A stretch of DNA of 64,000 bases from Flavobacterium sp. YJ01 (lineage in GTDB: Bacteria > Bacteroidota > Bacteroidia > Flavobacteriales > Flavobacteriaceae). The DNA lies in NCBI RefSeq assembly GCF_029320955.1, contig NZ_CP119757.1, positions 62,001 through 126,000 of the forward strand, read 5' to 3'. The position numbers and the translations under genes were made by a program. The notes under the pieces were generated by a model, which worked only from the letters and a program-made list of their open reading frames with translations, did no database searches and had not been told where the DNA came from. The first letter of the stretch is position 1. Each line of letters begins with the position of its first letter. Below, piece after piece: positions 6,894-14,904 of this stretch.

Positions 6894-7613
6894 TTACACA
6901 GTTTTTAAACATCTTACGACGAAATTAATAATAGAGCCTTGCGACTTATTGATTTCAATACCAACAACAGCCACTAAAGGCAAGGTTAATCTATCCGTTA
7001 AACCTTGAACTACTTTTCCATCTCTAAGAACTGCTTGGATTGGGTCAATATCACGGCTTAAAGTTTGCAATTCGAATGGAAGATATTTTACAACCTGACC
7101 ATTTGAGTACTGGTAAGACAAATCGCTTACTGAATCGTCAACAGTCATGACAGCCAAATCAAATCCCTGAACATCAATTTTTTTGTTGAACTCCTCAGAT
7201 GCAACAGATTTTTGTTCGAAGAAAAATAAATTGTTTGTTTGTTGTGGTTCTTCAATACCGTGCAAATCGTAACGATTATCTGCAAGTAAATCCTCAAGAG
7301 TAATTTTAATACTCTCTTTATCTGCAAGATAAATTGAACCTTCATCTGCCAATTCACATAATGCTATCATAGCATTATTATCATCGGATTGCGTGTTTTC
7401 TGTTCCGTAGGTACTTGCTAAAATGAAATCTTTAAGCAAAACTTTATTTGCTAAAATGACATTTGAGCCGTTTCCACGTTCAATATAAATGCTAATTTTT
7501 TCAGTACTTAAGCCTGATAAAGGCACATCACTCGAAATAATCAAAGCACCGATTGCTTTTGTTACTTGTAATTCTGGCGATTTTGTAACGCCTGTAATAG
7601 TTGCAATTTTCAT
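6894..7613 (-). CDS. Candidate major capsid protein, double jelly-roll type
   Basis: 239 residues, no signal peptide, no membrane helix. The chain splits into two beta-rich halves: residues about 33-115 (KISIYIERGNGSNVILANK, then LLKDFILASTYG and SIYLADKESIKITLEDLL) and about 145-237 (KIDVQGFDLAVMTV, YQYSNGQVVKYLPFELQTL, LTDRLTLPLVAVVGIEI). Two successive barrels of about 100 residues match the size of corticovirus-like double jelly-roll capsids. The gene is followed immediately by a pilot-like membrane protein. The length is short for the class but close to PM2 P2. Assignment by fold reasoning, not by a signature. Confidence 0.55.
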   Translation of the reverse strand: MKIATITGVTKSPELQVTKAIGALIISSDVPLSGLSTEKISIYIERGNGSNVILANKVLLKDFILASTYGTENTQSDDNNAMIALCELADEGSIYLADKESIKITLEDLLADNRYDLHGIEEPQQTNNLFFFEQKSVASEEFNKKIDVQGFDLAVMTVDDSVSDLSYQYSNGQVVKYLPFELQTLSRDIDPIQAVLRDGKVVQGLTDRLTLPLVAVVGIEINKSQGSIINFVVRCLKTV

Positions 7614-7724
7614 TTGTTATAAATTTTATTTGTTTAAATTTCTTTCACAAAGGTTATTACAACTATTATTTGACGTTTTCTAATTCTTTCCATTCCTTTC
7701 GAATTTTTTCTAAATTTTTCGATT

Positions 7725-7895
7725 TTAAGAAAGAATTTTGTACTCAATTAAATCAGAAATCATTAAGTATTTCCGTTTTAATGCAAGACTATCTAAGATG
7801 ATTTGATACTCTTTTCTTGCAGTCGGATAGCTGACTTCAAGAATGTGCATTAATTGAGTTTTTGTAACTTTTTGGCTTGTATTCTGTGTTTTCAT
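7725..7895 (-). CDS. 56-aa helix-turn-helix protein downstream of rep
   Basis: ATG at 7895, TAA at 7725-7727. The product begins MKTQNTSQKVTKTQLMHILE; the stretch KTQLMHILEVSYPTARKEYQ reads as a helix-turn-helix with a small wing to follow (LMISDLIEYKIL). It starts 3 bases after the stop of the rep gene, so it is co-transcribed. A small DNA-binding protein after rep is a common place for a copy-control or late regulator. The -1 frame stays open for about 22 codons past its stop (SKNLEKIRKEWKELENVK), so a longer product by frameshift is possible but unproven. Confidence 0.65.
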   Translation of the reverse strand: MKTQNTSQKVTKTQLMHILEVSYPTARKEYQIILDSLALKRKYLMISDLIEYKILS

Positions 7896-7898
7896 GGC

Positions 7899-9092
7899 TT
7901 ATAAAAATAAAAGTTGATGTTCGTGGAATAATTCAGAATCAAAATCATTTACTAATTTTTCCTTTGTTCTAAATTCGTGCAGATAAAAATGTAATTTATT
8001 ATTGAACCAGTTTATAAGTGGTTTTTCCGTAATCATGTCTAAATCTTCTAGTAAAAGATTTAAAGCAACGATATAAGATATATCTTGATTGTTTGCGTAA
8101 TATTCTCTAAACAGAGATTTTGCAAGACGTTTTTTTATTGTTGTCGAAGAAAGAACAACCTTTTTTAAACGCTTGATTATAGGATTGAATTTTGTTATTT
8201 GGGATTGTAAAAAATCAAAATCAAATAGAGTTATAAGCTTTTCTTTATTGATTTGACTTTTTCCCGTATTCTCACGAAGTTCAAAAAAACCTTTATTTGC
8301 TATCTTCAATAACTCATAAAGATTTGCTTTATCAAATATACCCCAAGTCATTGCCTGACTGATATTTACATCTACTTTAGAATGCTCATTCAAACCTCTA
8401 AAAAACGCTGAATTTAATTGATATTCAAAACGCCAAACATTGTCATTTTTCAAACCGTTATTTGCGTAATATTCATTTATATATGGCTTTTCGGTCAATT
8501 GCAAAGAGAGAGTTTTGTTATAGCATCGTATTATTTTATCCGATGTTCTTTTTCCGATTTGGAAACCGTTAAGTATTGATTTTCCTTTGTAGGTTTCAAA
8601 ATAGCTTTGTAAATTTTTTGGACGCCCAGAAATAAGGTAATTACCTGCAACCACATTACTATATAAATTACGGTAAGAATTGTTGATATCAGACTTATCA
8701 AGGCATATATCCAGTCTATTAACAGACTTAAAAAAGTAGTTCGTTTCATCGCAGAAAGCATTAATGACACCTCTTAAGGCATCGTTTGATAATGTATAAA
8801 ATAGGTTGTTTTCAAATTGTAGTTGAGCAAATTGTTCACTCATAATTGCAGAACGCGGTCTTGCAGTATAAATTCCAATTTTTAAATCTTCATAATATAA
8901 ATCTGCTCTAATCTCAAAAATCTTAGTTCCATATTCGTATGGTTTTAAACGAAATTTTGAATGTTCAGGAAATTCTCCGAACGGTTGACCCTCGAGATTA
9001 ATAATTAAGTAGTCTATATTTATAAGAGTAGGTTTTAAATTATTGTTTTTGAATTTAGTTTGGGCTTGATGCCTTTCTTTATATGAAATCAT
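7899..9092 (-). CDS. Rolling-circle replication initiator, Rep_trans family
   Basis: 397 residues. Three landmarks of the Rep_trans (replication initiation factor) family are visible: VNRLDICLD at 124-132, IIRCYNKTL at 187-195 and VWRFEYQL at 219-226, in the right order and spacing. Members nick the double-strand origin with a tyrosine and drive rolling-circle replication of plasmids and small phages such as FLiP. The C-terminal 150 residues are helical and basic. A perfect 8-bp hairpin lies 28 bases upstream and may be part of the origin. The gene is followed by a small HTH gene. The family call is good; which tyrosine is catalytic cannot be said by eye. Confidence 0.8.
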   Translation of the reverse strand: MISYKERHQAQTKFKNNNLKPTLINIDYLIINLEGQPFGEFPEHSKFRLKPYEYGTKIFEIRADLYYEDLKIGIYTARPRSAIMSEQFAQLQFENNLFYTLSNDALRGVINAFCDETNYFFKSVNRLDICLDKSDINNSYRNLYSNVVAGNYLISGRPKNLQSYFETYKGKSILNGFQIGKRTSDKIIRCYNKTLSLQLTEKPYINEYYANNGLKNDNVWRFEYQLNSAFFRGLNEHSKVDVNISQAMTWGIFDKANLYELLKIANKGFFELRENTGKSQINKEKLITLFDFDFLQSQITKFNPIIKRLKKVVLSSTTIKKRLAKSLFREYYANNQDISYIVALNLLLEDLDMITEKPLINWFNNKLHFYLHEFRTKEKLVNDFDSELFHEHQLLFL

Positions 9093-9119
9093 TATTTTTT
9101 AGTAGGTTTGAGTGAGTTA

Positions 9120-9143
9120 GTTGCCGTTATACCCTACGGCAAC
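9120..9143. repeat. Hairpin upstream of rep, candidate replication origin
   Basis: GTTGCCGT (9120-9127) pairs perfectly with ACGGCAAC (9136-9143) around the loop TATACCCT. It is GC-rich compared with the surroundings and lies in the only non-coding gap around rep, upstream of its start at 9092. Rolling-circle origins often present the nick site in such a loop. No T run, so not a terminator. Confidence 0.5.
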
Positions 9144-9181
9144 AAGTGAAAAATCGAAAGGGGAGTGGTAAAATGTTTTTT

Positions 9182-9502
9182 TTAGGTGTTTTGCCACAAC
9201 GAATAATGATTTCTTGGTAAATCATTAACAGTAAATTCTTTTTTAGAGATCACTTCTGAAATTTTCTTTTCAGATTCTAAAAATTTGGTTTTATAATTAG
9301 TTACTTGAGAATTGAATAAAATATTTATTTTATGAGCAAGTTGCTGAATTTCTCTAATTAGAAAATCGTGTTGAAATTTTAATTGAATTAAATCAACAGT
9401 TTCAACTGGATGCTTAGAATATTCATTTAAGTCAAAATTCAAACTAGCAAGTTCAAAAATCAAATTTTCACGTTTTTGAATTAAAAGTATAATTGTAGAC
9501 AT
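9182..9502 (-). CDS. Hypothetical phage protein with coiled-coil tendency, 106 aa
   Basis: 106 residues, mostly helical: LIQKRENLIFELASLNFDLNE and LIQLKFQHDFLIREIQQLAHK have heptad-like leucine spacing, then a charged helix (KFLESEKKISEVISKKEF). No membrane segment or motif. It starts 3 bases after the 102-aa gene and precedes rep, so it belongs to the early or replication part of the operon. Dimerising accessory or replication-control protein is a reasonable guess, no more. Confidence 0.6.
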   Translation of the reverse strand: MSTIILLIQKRENLIFELASLNFDLNEYSKHPVETVDLIQLKFQHDFLIREIQQLAHKINILFNSQVTNYKTKFLESEKKISEVISKKEFTVNDLPRNHYSLWQNT

Positions 9503-9505
9503 ATA

Positions 9506-9814
9506 TTAAGGTATAAGAAGATTATGTTTAAGAAGTTTTGAAAGCAATGTTTTCATTGAATTACAGTAAAATGTAAACTCATGTACACAAAAAGATTGAG
9601 TAACTATAAAACAATCCGTACAAACTTGAATCGTAATTCCTATATTTGAACCGCGGATTCTTAGGAATAATGTTTTGTATTTTAAATGCGAGGTTTTGCA
9701 AAATGGGCGCATTTTTTTCAAAAATGTTTTTGCACTAAAATTTGTGTGACGCATCTTGTTTAATTCAACAAGTAATAGCGTATAATTCTCTAAAGAGGAA
9801 CGTTTTAAAGCCAT
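9506..9814 (-). CDS. Hypothetical phage protein, first gene of the leftward operon, 102 aa
   Basis: 102 residues, basic, with four cysteines (FCKTS, VCTDC and YCNS neighbourhoods) in the middle. The N-terminal half is helical (SLENYTLLLVELNKMRHT), the rest beta-like (YKTLFLRIRGSNIGITIQVC). Metal binding by the cysteines is possible but the spacing does not match a named zinc finger. The start lies 29 bases from the dif-like right attachment site, so its promoter probably overlaps that site. Confidence 0.55.
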   Translation of the reverse strand: MALKRSSLENYTLLLVELNKMRHTNFSAKTFLKKMRPFCKTSHLKYKTLFLRIRGSNIGITIQVCTDCFIVTQSFCVHEFTFYCNSMKTLLSKLLKHNLLIP

Positions 9815-9842
9815 TTGTAATTGTTAATTAGTTATATCACAA

Positions 9843-9870
9843 ATGAACTATAATTTATATTATGTAAAAT
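9843..9870 (+). other. dif-like XerC/XerD site, putative right attachment site
   Basis: It reads ATGAACTATAA, TTTATA, TTATGTAAAAT: an 11-base arm, 6-base centre and 11-base arm. The right arm matches the E. coli XerD arm TTATGTTAAAT at 10 of 11 positions, and the inner left arm ends ATAA like E. coli dif. It sits just outside the first gene of the phage operon. This may be a working chromosomal dif-type site used by an integrase-less phage. Confidence 0.55.
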
Positions 9871-9877
9871 AGAACAT

Positions 9878-10240
9878 TTGACTTTACTCAGTCTGTCTGC
9901 TTTTGCTTCTTTGTATCTAAATTTTACATTTCTTGTTATTGAAAAAAGAAAAAAATATTTCGCGAGAATCTCATATTCCGAAATATTATCAAGAAAATTA
10001 ATTTTATGCGATTCTCAGCAATTCGTTTTTATAAATCGATTGCCTAATTTTCCAGATGACTTTAAATATACGATTCACGAGAATCGAATAATTCAGAAAA
10101 AAATAAATAAATTTGCTTTTATACGATTTTCAGAATCCTTAATTGTAAGTCAAATCAAAATAACAGATTTGAGTTTTTTAATCCAAAAAAAACCTTTTAA
10201 CGCCTTATTATCAGTAATTCTTAACATTTCTTTAAAATAA
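9878..10240 (+). other. Unassigned 450-bp stretch with a doubtful 120-aa reading frame
   Basis: Between the dif-like site and the DUF294 gene. A plus-strand frame starting at 9878 is open for 120 codons; its product is basic, Ile/Phe-rich and has no family signature, though the end (FIRFSESLIVSQIKITDLSFL) vaguely recalls the tail of a LytTR domain. No convincing ribosome-binding site or terminator. It may be a decayed gene or chance. The stretch also has several loose copies of the word GATTCTC/GAGAATC. Confidence 0.25.
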
Positions 10241-10325
10241 TTATATTCTGCTCAAGATACTTTCATTGTAAGACTTTATTTTAGTATTTTTACATTCGAT
10301 ACTTTAAAAATAAATTATCACATAT

Positions 10326-12239
10326 ATGAATACAGTCGCTGAACATATTGCAGATTTTTTGAAAGAATACAAACCATTTGATAATCTAACTTTTCAAGAA
10401 TTATCAGATATTGCTACGAATATTCGTGTCATTAACTTAGAAAAACATGCAGTACTATTTCAAAATAATGATCCGCTTCATGATAGTTTTTATGTTGTAG
10501 CTTCTGGTGTAATTAATCTAACAACGATTGCTGACGCCGAAGAAACGATTTTAAACAAATGTCACGAAGGCGATATTTTTGGATTGCGCCCGTTTTTTGC
10601 TAAGAATAATTATATGATGACGGCAAAAGCACGTGAAGAAAGTATAATTTATGCTATTCCGATTGCTGTATTCAGACCTTTTGTAGCTAATAATTCTGAT
10701 GTATTGAACTTTCTTTTAGAGAGTTTTGCTGTGAATTCACGCCATACAAAAGACAGTATGAGTTCTAATGGCAAATTGATTTCTGACACTGATTTCTTAG
10801 ATCAGCAGACAGAAATGCAATACATTCAATCACTAAATTACAATAATTCGCCTTTAACAACCGAAGCAAGTTCTATCATTAAAGATGTTGCTATTTTAAT
10901 GACAGATTCTATGGTTGACAATATCGTAATTTGCGAAAAAAATCACCCAATTGGAATTGTCACAAATGCCGATTTATCCTCAAAAATCGCGACTGGACGA
11001 TATCCTATTACCGAAACTATTGACAAAATCATGTCTTCGCCAGTAGTAACGGTTATAGAAAATGTATCTCTAGCCGAAGCACAATTATTGATGCTAAAAC
11101 ACAATGTTACACATTTATGTGTTACAAAAGACGGAACTAGCAAATCTGTAGTAAAAGGAATTATTTCTGAGCACGATCTTATTGTTGCTCAAGCAAGTAA
11201 CCCAGGTGTATTAATTAAAGAAATAAAACGTTCGCAACTTCCAAAAGATTTAAAACAGATTCGTGATCGTTTATCAGATTTGATTCAAAATTCAATTCAA
11301 AAAAATATTCCAATTTCGCATGTCAGTAATATTGCAAGTGAAATTAATCTAGCCATTATAAAAAGAGCAGTAGAGCTTTCAATTTTAGATTTAGGCTCCC
11401 CTCCTGCACGATTTGCATGGTTAAGCATTGGTAGTCAAGGGCGTAAAGAACAACTTTTACTTACAGATCAGGACAGTATTTTGATTTTTGAAGATGTTAC
11501 TCCTGAGAAATATCGTGAAGTGAAAGATTATTTCTTAAGATTAGCAAAGCGCACTACTTCTATCTTAGAAAAAGTTGGTTACGAATATTGCCCAAATGGA
11601 CACATGGGAAGCAATATGCTCTGGTGTAAATCATTGAGTGACTGGACAAAACAATATAATAGTTGGATGAATACCCCAGGTGAAAATAGCAATGACTTGA
11701 GTAGTATTTTCTTTGATTATGAAATTGTTTTTGGAGAAGGAAAAATTGAAGAAGCTATCGAAAACGTGATTTTCAAAAATGCTGTAAATAACACATTGTT
11801 TTTTGATTTTTTAGGAAATGATGCTTTAAAAAGAAATTCTCCTTTAAGCTTTTTCAAGAAATTTATTGTTGAAGAAGAAGGACCACACAAAGATAAATTC
11901 GATATTAAAACTCGTGCCTTAATGCCATTAATTGATGGAGCTCGTTTACTGATATTAAATGCCAATATAAAAGGAATTCAAAACACCTATTTAAGATTCA
12001 AGCAGTTAGCAATAACAGATTCTAAAAATGCCGAAATATACTTAAGCTGTGCAGAGGCATTCTTAACACTTTCGAAATTTAGAACTGTTGAAGGATTAAA
12101 AAATGACGACTCTGGCCAATATATTAATTTAAGAGAAATGTCAAAAACAGACAAAGAGAAATTAAAAAATGCTTTAGCCCCAATGAAAGACCTTGAGGAA
12201 CTAATTAAGAGTAAATTTCAATTGACACAATTCTCATAA
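10326..12239 (+). CDS. DUF294 nucleotidyltransferase-like regulator with cNMP-binding and CBS domains
   Basis: 637 residues in four parts: a cyclic-nucleotide-binding-like domain (about 10-130, KHAVLFQNNDPLHDSFYVVASG), a CBS pair (about 180-300, including DKIMSSPVVTV and EHDLIVAQ), a GlnD-type nucleotidyltransferase core (GSQGRKEQLLLTDQDS from residue 369, with the conserved GS...D.D) and the DUF294 C-terminal substrate-binding domain. This set is known from signal-transduction proteins often encoded next to acetyl-CoA synthetase and a PolC-like exonuclease, as here. The substrate is unknown. It is followed after 2 bases by the exonuclease gene, so the two are co-transcribed. A link to acetate metabolism is suggested only by neighbourhood. 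Confidence 0.88.
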   Translation: MNTVAEHIADFLKEYKPFDNLTFQELSDIATNIRVINLEKHAVLFQNNDPLHDSFYVVASGVINLTTIADAEETILNKCHEGDIFGLRPFFAKNNYMMTAKAREESIIYAIPIAVFRPFVANNSDVLNFLLESFAVNSRHTKDSMSSNGKLISDTDFLDQQTEMQYIQSLNYNNSPLTTEASSIIKDVAILMTDSMVDNIVICEKNHPIGIVTNADLSSKIATGRYPITETIDKIMSSPVVTVIENVSLAEAQLLMLKHNVTHLCVTKDGTSKSVVKGIISEHDLIVAQASNPGVLIKEIKRSQLPKDLKQIRDRLSDLIQNSIQKNIPISHVSNIASEINLAIIKRAVELSILDLGSPPARFAWLSIGSQGRKEQLLLTDQDSILIFEDVTPEKYREVKDYFLRLAKRTTSILEKVGYEYCPNGHMGSNMLWCKSLSDWTKQYNSWMNTPGENSNDLSSIFFDYEIVFGEGKIEEAIENVIFKNAVNNTLFFDFLGNDALKRNSPLSFFKKFIVEEEGPHKDKFDIKTRALMPLIDGARLLILNANIKGIQNTYLRFKQLAITDSKNAEIYLSCAEAFLTLSKFRTVEGLKNDDSGQYINLREMSKTDKEKLKNALAPMKDLEELIKSKFQLTQFS

Positions 12240-12241
12240 AT

Positions 12242-12838
12242 ATGCTAGACTGGTTAAAAAACATTAACAAAGACTATCCAGAATTCTGGAAGGACTATTT
12301 AACTAAATTCGAGACTAAACCTAATAAGTTTGTTGTTTTATCAACAGAAACTTCTGGGCTTAATCCGGATAAAGATGTTATTCTTTCTCTTGGAGCATTT
12401 TCTGTAATAGATGACAGTATTGTTATTAAAGAAAATTTTGAAACAGTTTTGTTGCAATATAAATATTTACAAGACAACGGACTTTCAAACGAATTTATCA
12501 TTGAGAGCAAAATGATGAAAATGCCTGAACCTGATGCACTTGAGGCTTTGGTTAATTTTATTGGCAATTCTATTTTGGTTGGACATCATATCAATTTTGA
12601 TGTCGAAATGCTAAATGCAGCTTTGGAACGTTTAGATTGTGGCCGATTGAAAAATGAGGCTTTAGACGTAGATATGATGTATAGAAAACTGACGGATATA
12701 AATGATAAACAATTTTCGTTAGACGATTTATGCGAAATTTATAAAATTCCAAAAAGCGATAGAAATTCTTCTTCTGAAGATGCTTACAGAATCGGACTTT
12801 TATTTCTTAAATTAAAATCTCGATTGGGAATTAAATAA
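12242..12838 (+). CDS. DEDDh-family 3'-5' exonuclease-like protein with substituted catalytic residues
   Basis: 198 residues, similar in plan to the DNA polymerase III epsilon exonuclease. Motif I reads VVLSTETSGL: the first catalytic Asp is Ser34, while Glu36 is kept. Motif II keeps Asp120 in VGHHINFD. Motif III reads RNSSSEDAYRIG: the general-base His is Asn175, while Asp180 is kept. So two of the five DEDDh catalytic residues are missing, and nuclease activity is doubtful. It lies 2 bases after the DUF294 gene, matching the known DUF294-exonuclease-acs cluster. It may bind nucleotides or nucleic acid as a partner of the DUF294 protein. Confidence 0.85.
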   Translation: MLDWLKNINKDYPEFWKDYLTKFETKPNKFVVLSTETSGLNPDKDVILSLGAFSVIDDSIVIKENFETVLLQYKYLQDNGLSNEFIIESKMMKMPEPDALEALVNFIGNSILVGHHINFDVEMLNAALERLDCGRLKNEALDVDMMYRKLTDINDKQFSLDDLCEIYKIPKSDRNSSSEDAYRIGLLFLKLKSRLGIK

Positions 12839-12937
12839 ATTAAATAATCTTTGTTAAAGTTTTAAAAAACAAGGACTAGATATAACATACCATTATCAGA
12901 CTAAACGAAGTCGAAGTCTATTTCATTTTAAAATAAT

Positions 12938-12975
12938 AAAAAATGCCTCTTATAAATTATTAAGAGGCATTTTTT
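12938..12975. terminator. Bidirectional terminator between exonuclease-like gene and acs
   Basis: AAAAAATGCCTCTTA (12938-12952) pairs with TAAGAGGCATTTTTT (12961-12975), 15 bp with an 8-base loop. It serves both convergent units. Confidence 0.85.
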
Positions 12976-12993
12976 GTTGATTTATATTTTTAC

Positions 12994-14904
12994 TTAAGAA
13001 ATTCTTTCTTTCATAATTTGTTCTACAACTTCAGGATTTAACAAAGTTGAAGTATCTCCGAAGTTAGAGAAATCTCCTTCTGCAATTTTACGTAAAATTC
13101 TTCGCATAATTTTTCCAGAACGAGTTTTTGGTAAACCAGAAACAAATTGAATTTTATCTAATTTTGCAATCGGTCCGATGTGATCTGCAATATATTGGTT
13201 GATTTCTTTAGACAAGTTTTCTTTATTTCTAACCTCTCCAGTTTCTTTCAAAATAACGTAACCGTAAAGAGCATTTCCTTTAATGTCATGTGGGAATCCA
13301 ACAATTGCAGATTCTGCCACAGCTGGGTGTTCGTTAATTGCATCTTCAATTGGAGCTGTTCCTAAATTATGTCCAGAAACAATTACAACATCATCTACTC
13401 TACCTGTGATTCTGTAGTAACCAACTTCATCTCTTAAAGCTCCGTCACCTGTAAAATATTTTCCAGGGAAAGCAGAGAAATACGTTTCTTTGTAACGATC
13501 GTGATTACCCCAAATAGTTCTAGCAATTCCAGGCCAAGGGAATTTAATACATAGACTTCCAACTACTTGATTTCCTTCGATTTCATTACGTTTTTCATCC
13601 ATCAAAACTGGCTGTATTCCAGGTAATGGCAATGTTGCATAAGTTGGTTTTGTTGGCGTTACAAATGCAATTGGAGAAATCATGATTCCACCAGTTTCTG
13701 TTTGCCACCAAGTATCCACAACTGGACATCTCTTATCTCCAACGTGGTCATTAAACCAGTGCCAAGCTTCTTCGTTAATTGGCTCTCCAACAGATCCAAT
13801 AACTTTAAGAGATTTTAGAGGATATTTTTGAATATAATCTAAACTTTCTTTTGCTAACGAACGGATTGCAGTTGGCGCTGTATAAAATTGTGTGATTTTA
13901 TGTTTTTCAATAATATCCCAAAAACGGCTAAAATCAGGATAAGAAGGAACTCCTTCAAAAATTACAGTTGTTGCCCCATTTAATAATGGTCCGTATAATA
14001 TATATGAGTGACCAGTAATCCATCCGATATCTGCTGTACACCAGAAAATATCATTTTCTTCATAACTGAAAACATTTTTAAAAGTGTATGCCGTGTAAAC
14101 CATATATCCAGCAGTGGTATGAACCATACCTTTTGGTTTTCCTGTTGATCCTGAAGTATATAAAATAAATAAAGGATCTTCAGCATCCATAATTTCTGCA
14201 ACACTATTATCTAAAGCAACATCTAAAAGTGGCTGTAACCAAACATCACGACCTTCTTTCATTTTTACATCAGTATTAGTTCTTTTAGCAACTAATACTT
14301 TTGTTACAGATGGACAAGTTTCAAGAGCTTCATCAACAATTCCTTTTAAATCAATTGTTTTGTTTCCTCTATAACCACCGTCTGATGTGATAACCATTTT
14401 ACATTCGCAGTCGTTAATCCTAGCTGAAACCGCTGATGCAGAAAACCCAGCAAAAATAACAGAATGTATAGCGCCAATTCTAGCACAAGCTAAAACAGAA
14501 ACTGCCAATTCTGGAATCATTGGTAAATAAATACAAACTCTATCTCCTTTGCGAACTCCTTGCTCGCGAAGAACGTTTGCCATTTTTGATACTCTTTCGT
14601 ATAATTCATTATACGTTATATGTAAAGCTTCTTCAGAAGGATCATTAGGTTCAAAAATAATTGCCGTTTTATCTCCTCTTTTGCTTAAATGTCTATCAAT
14701 ACAATTTTTAGTAATGTTAACTTTAGCTTCTGTAAACCATTTTACTTCAGCTTCAGCCATATTAAAATCAACTACTTTTTCCCATTGTTGGTACCATGTG
14801 AAATTTTCCTCGGCTATTTTTCCCCAAAATTTTCTTGGCTCTCTTATTGACTTATTGTAATGTTTGAAATATTGTTCTAAATTTTCAATTTTGTAATAGC
14901 TCAT
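12994..14904 (-). CDS. acs: Acetyl-CoA synthetase (AMP-forming)
   Basis: 636 residues, normal length. Makes acetyl-CoA from acetate, ATP and CoA in the cytoplasm. Visible motifs: the P-loop-like YTSGSTGKPKG, WWQTETGG, YFTGDGALRD, and the C-terminal PKTRSGKIMRR, whose Lys598 is the catalytic lysine that is acetylated to switch off the enzyme in other bacteria. The N-terminal ACAS_N region (YNKSIREPRKFWGKIAEENF) is complete. Transcribed toward the DUF294/exonuclease pair, with which it is often clustered. Confidence 0.97.
   Translation of the reverse strand: MSYYKIENLEQYFKHYNKSIREPRKFWGKIAEENFTWYQQWEKVVDFNMAEAEVKWFTEAKVNITKNCIDRHLSKRGDKTAIIFEPNDPSEEALHITYNELYERVSKMANVLREQGVRKGDRVCIYLPMIPELAVSVLACARIGAIHSVIFAGFSASAVSARINDCECKMVITSDGGYRGNKTIDLKGIVDEALETCPSVTKVLVAKRTNTDVKMKEGRDVWLQPLLDVALDNSVAEIMDAEDPLFILYTSGSTGKPKGMVHTTAGYMVYTAYTFKNVFSYEENDIFWCTADIGWITGHSYILYGPLLNGATTVIFEGVPSYPDFSRFWDIIEKHKITQFYTAPTAIRSLAKESLDYIQKYPLKSLKVIGSVGEPINEEAWHWFNDHVGDKRCPVVDTWWQTETGGIMISPIAFVTPTKPTYATLPLPGIQPVLMDEKRNEIEGNQVVGSLCIKFPWPGIARTIWGNHDRYKETYFSAFPGKYFTGDGALRDEVGYYRITGRVDDVVIVSGHNLGTAPIEDAINEHPAVAESAIVGFPHDIKGNALYGYVILKETGEVRNKENLSKEINQYIADHIGPIAKLDKIQFVSGLPKTRSGKIMRRILRKIAEGDFSNFGDTSTLLNPEVVEQIMKERIS

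Larger units (their letters stand above)
1599..9870. mobile_element. Putative integrated tailless (FLiP-like) phage
   Basis: About 8.2 kb bounded by dif-like sites. Seen directly: a run of leftward genes (9814 to 3221) with gaps of a few bases or ATGA/TAATG overlaps; a Rep_trans-type initiator; a GIRNNNPGNL peptidoglycan hydrolase; a two-half beta-rich 239-aa protein suited to be a capsid protein; at least five small proteins with a single membrane segment; two strong hairpins in gene gaps. Not seen: integrase, transposase, Walker-A packaging ATPase, Zot, portal, terminase or tail genes. Known: FLiP is a 9.2-kb circular ssDNA, internal-membrane phage of Flavobacterium with a double jelly-roll capsid and no recognised packaging ATPase. 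Assignment to that style of virus is inference. Boundaries are approximate, and the left 1.6 kb could be host DNA. Confidence 0.65.

Noticed and set aside
4377..7613. Filamentous phage (inovirus) interpretation of the prophage
   Set aside because: No Zot/pI-type Walker-A protein and no typical major coat protein with signal peptide; presence of a muralytic enzyme with membrane anchor fits membrane-containing phages better.
7601..7801. Open plus-strand frames opposite the start of the candidate capsid gene and the HTH gene
   Set aside because: Low-complexity Phe/Leu/Ser translation opposite better-supported minus-strand genes; no start context.
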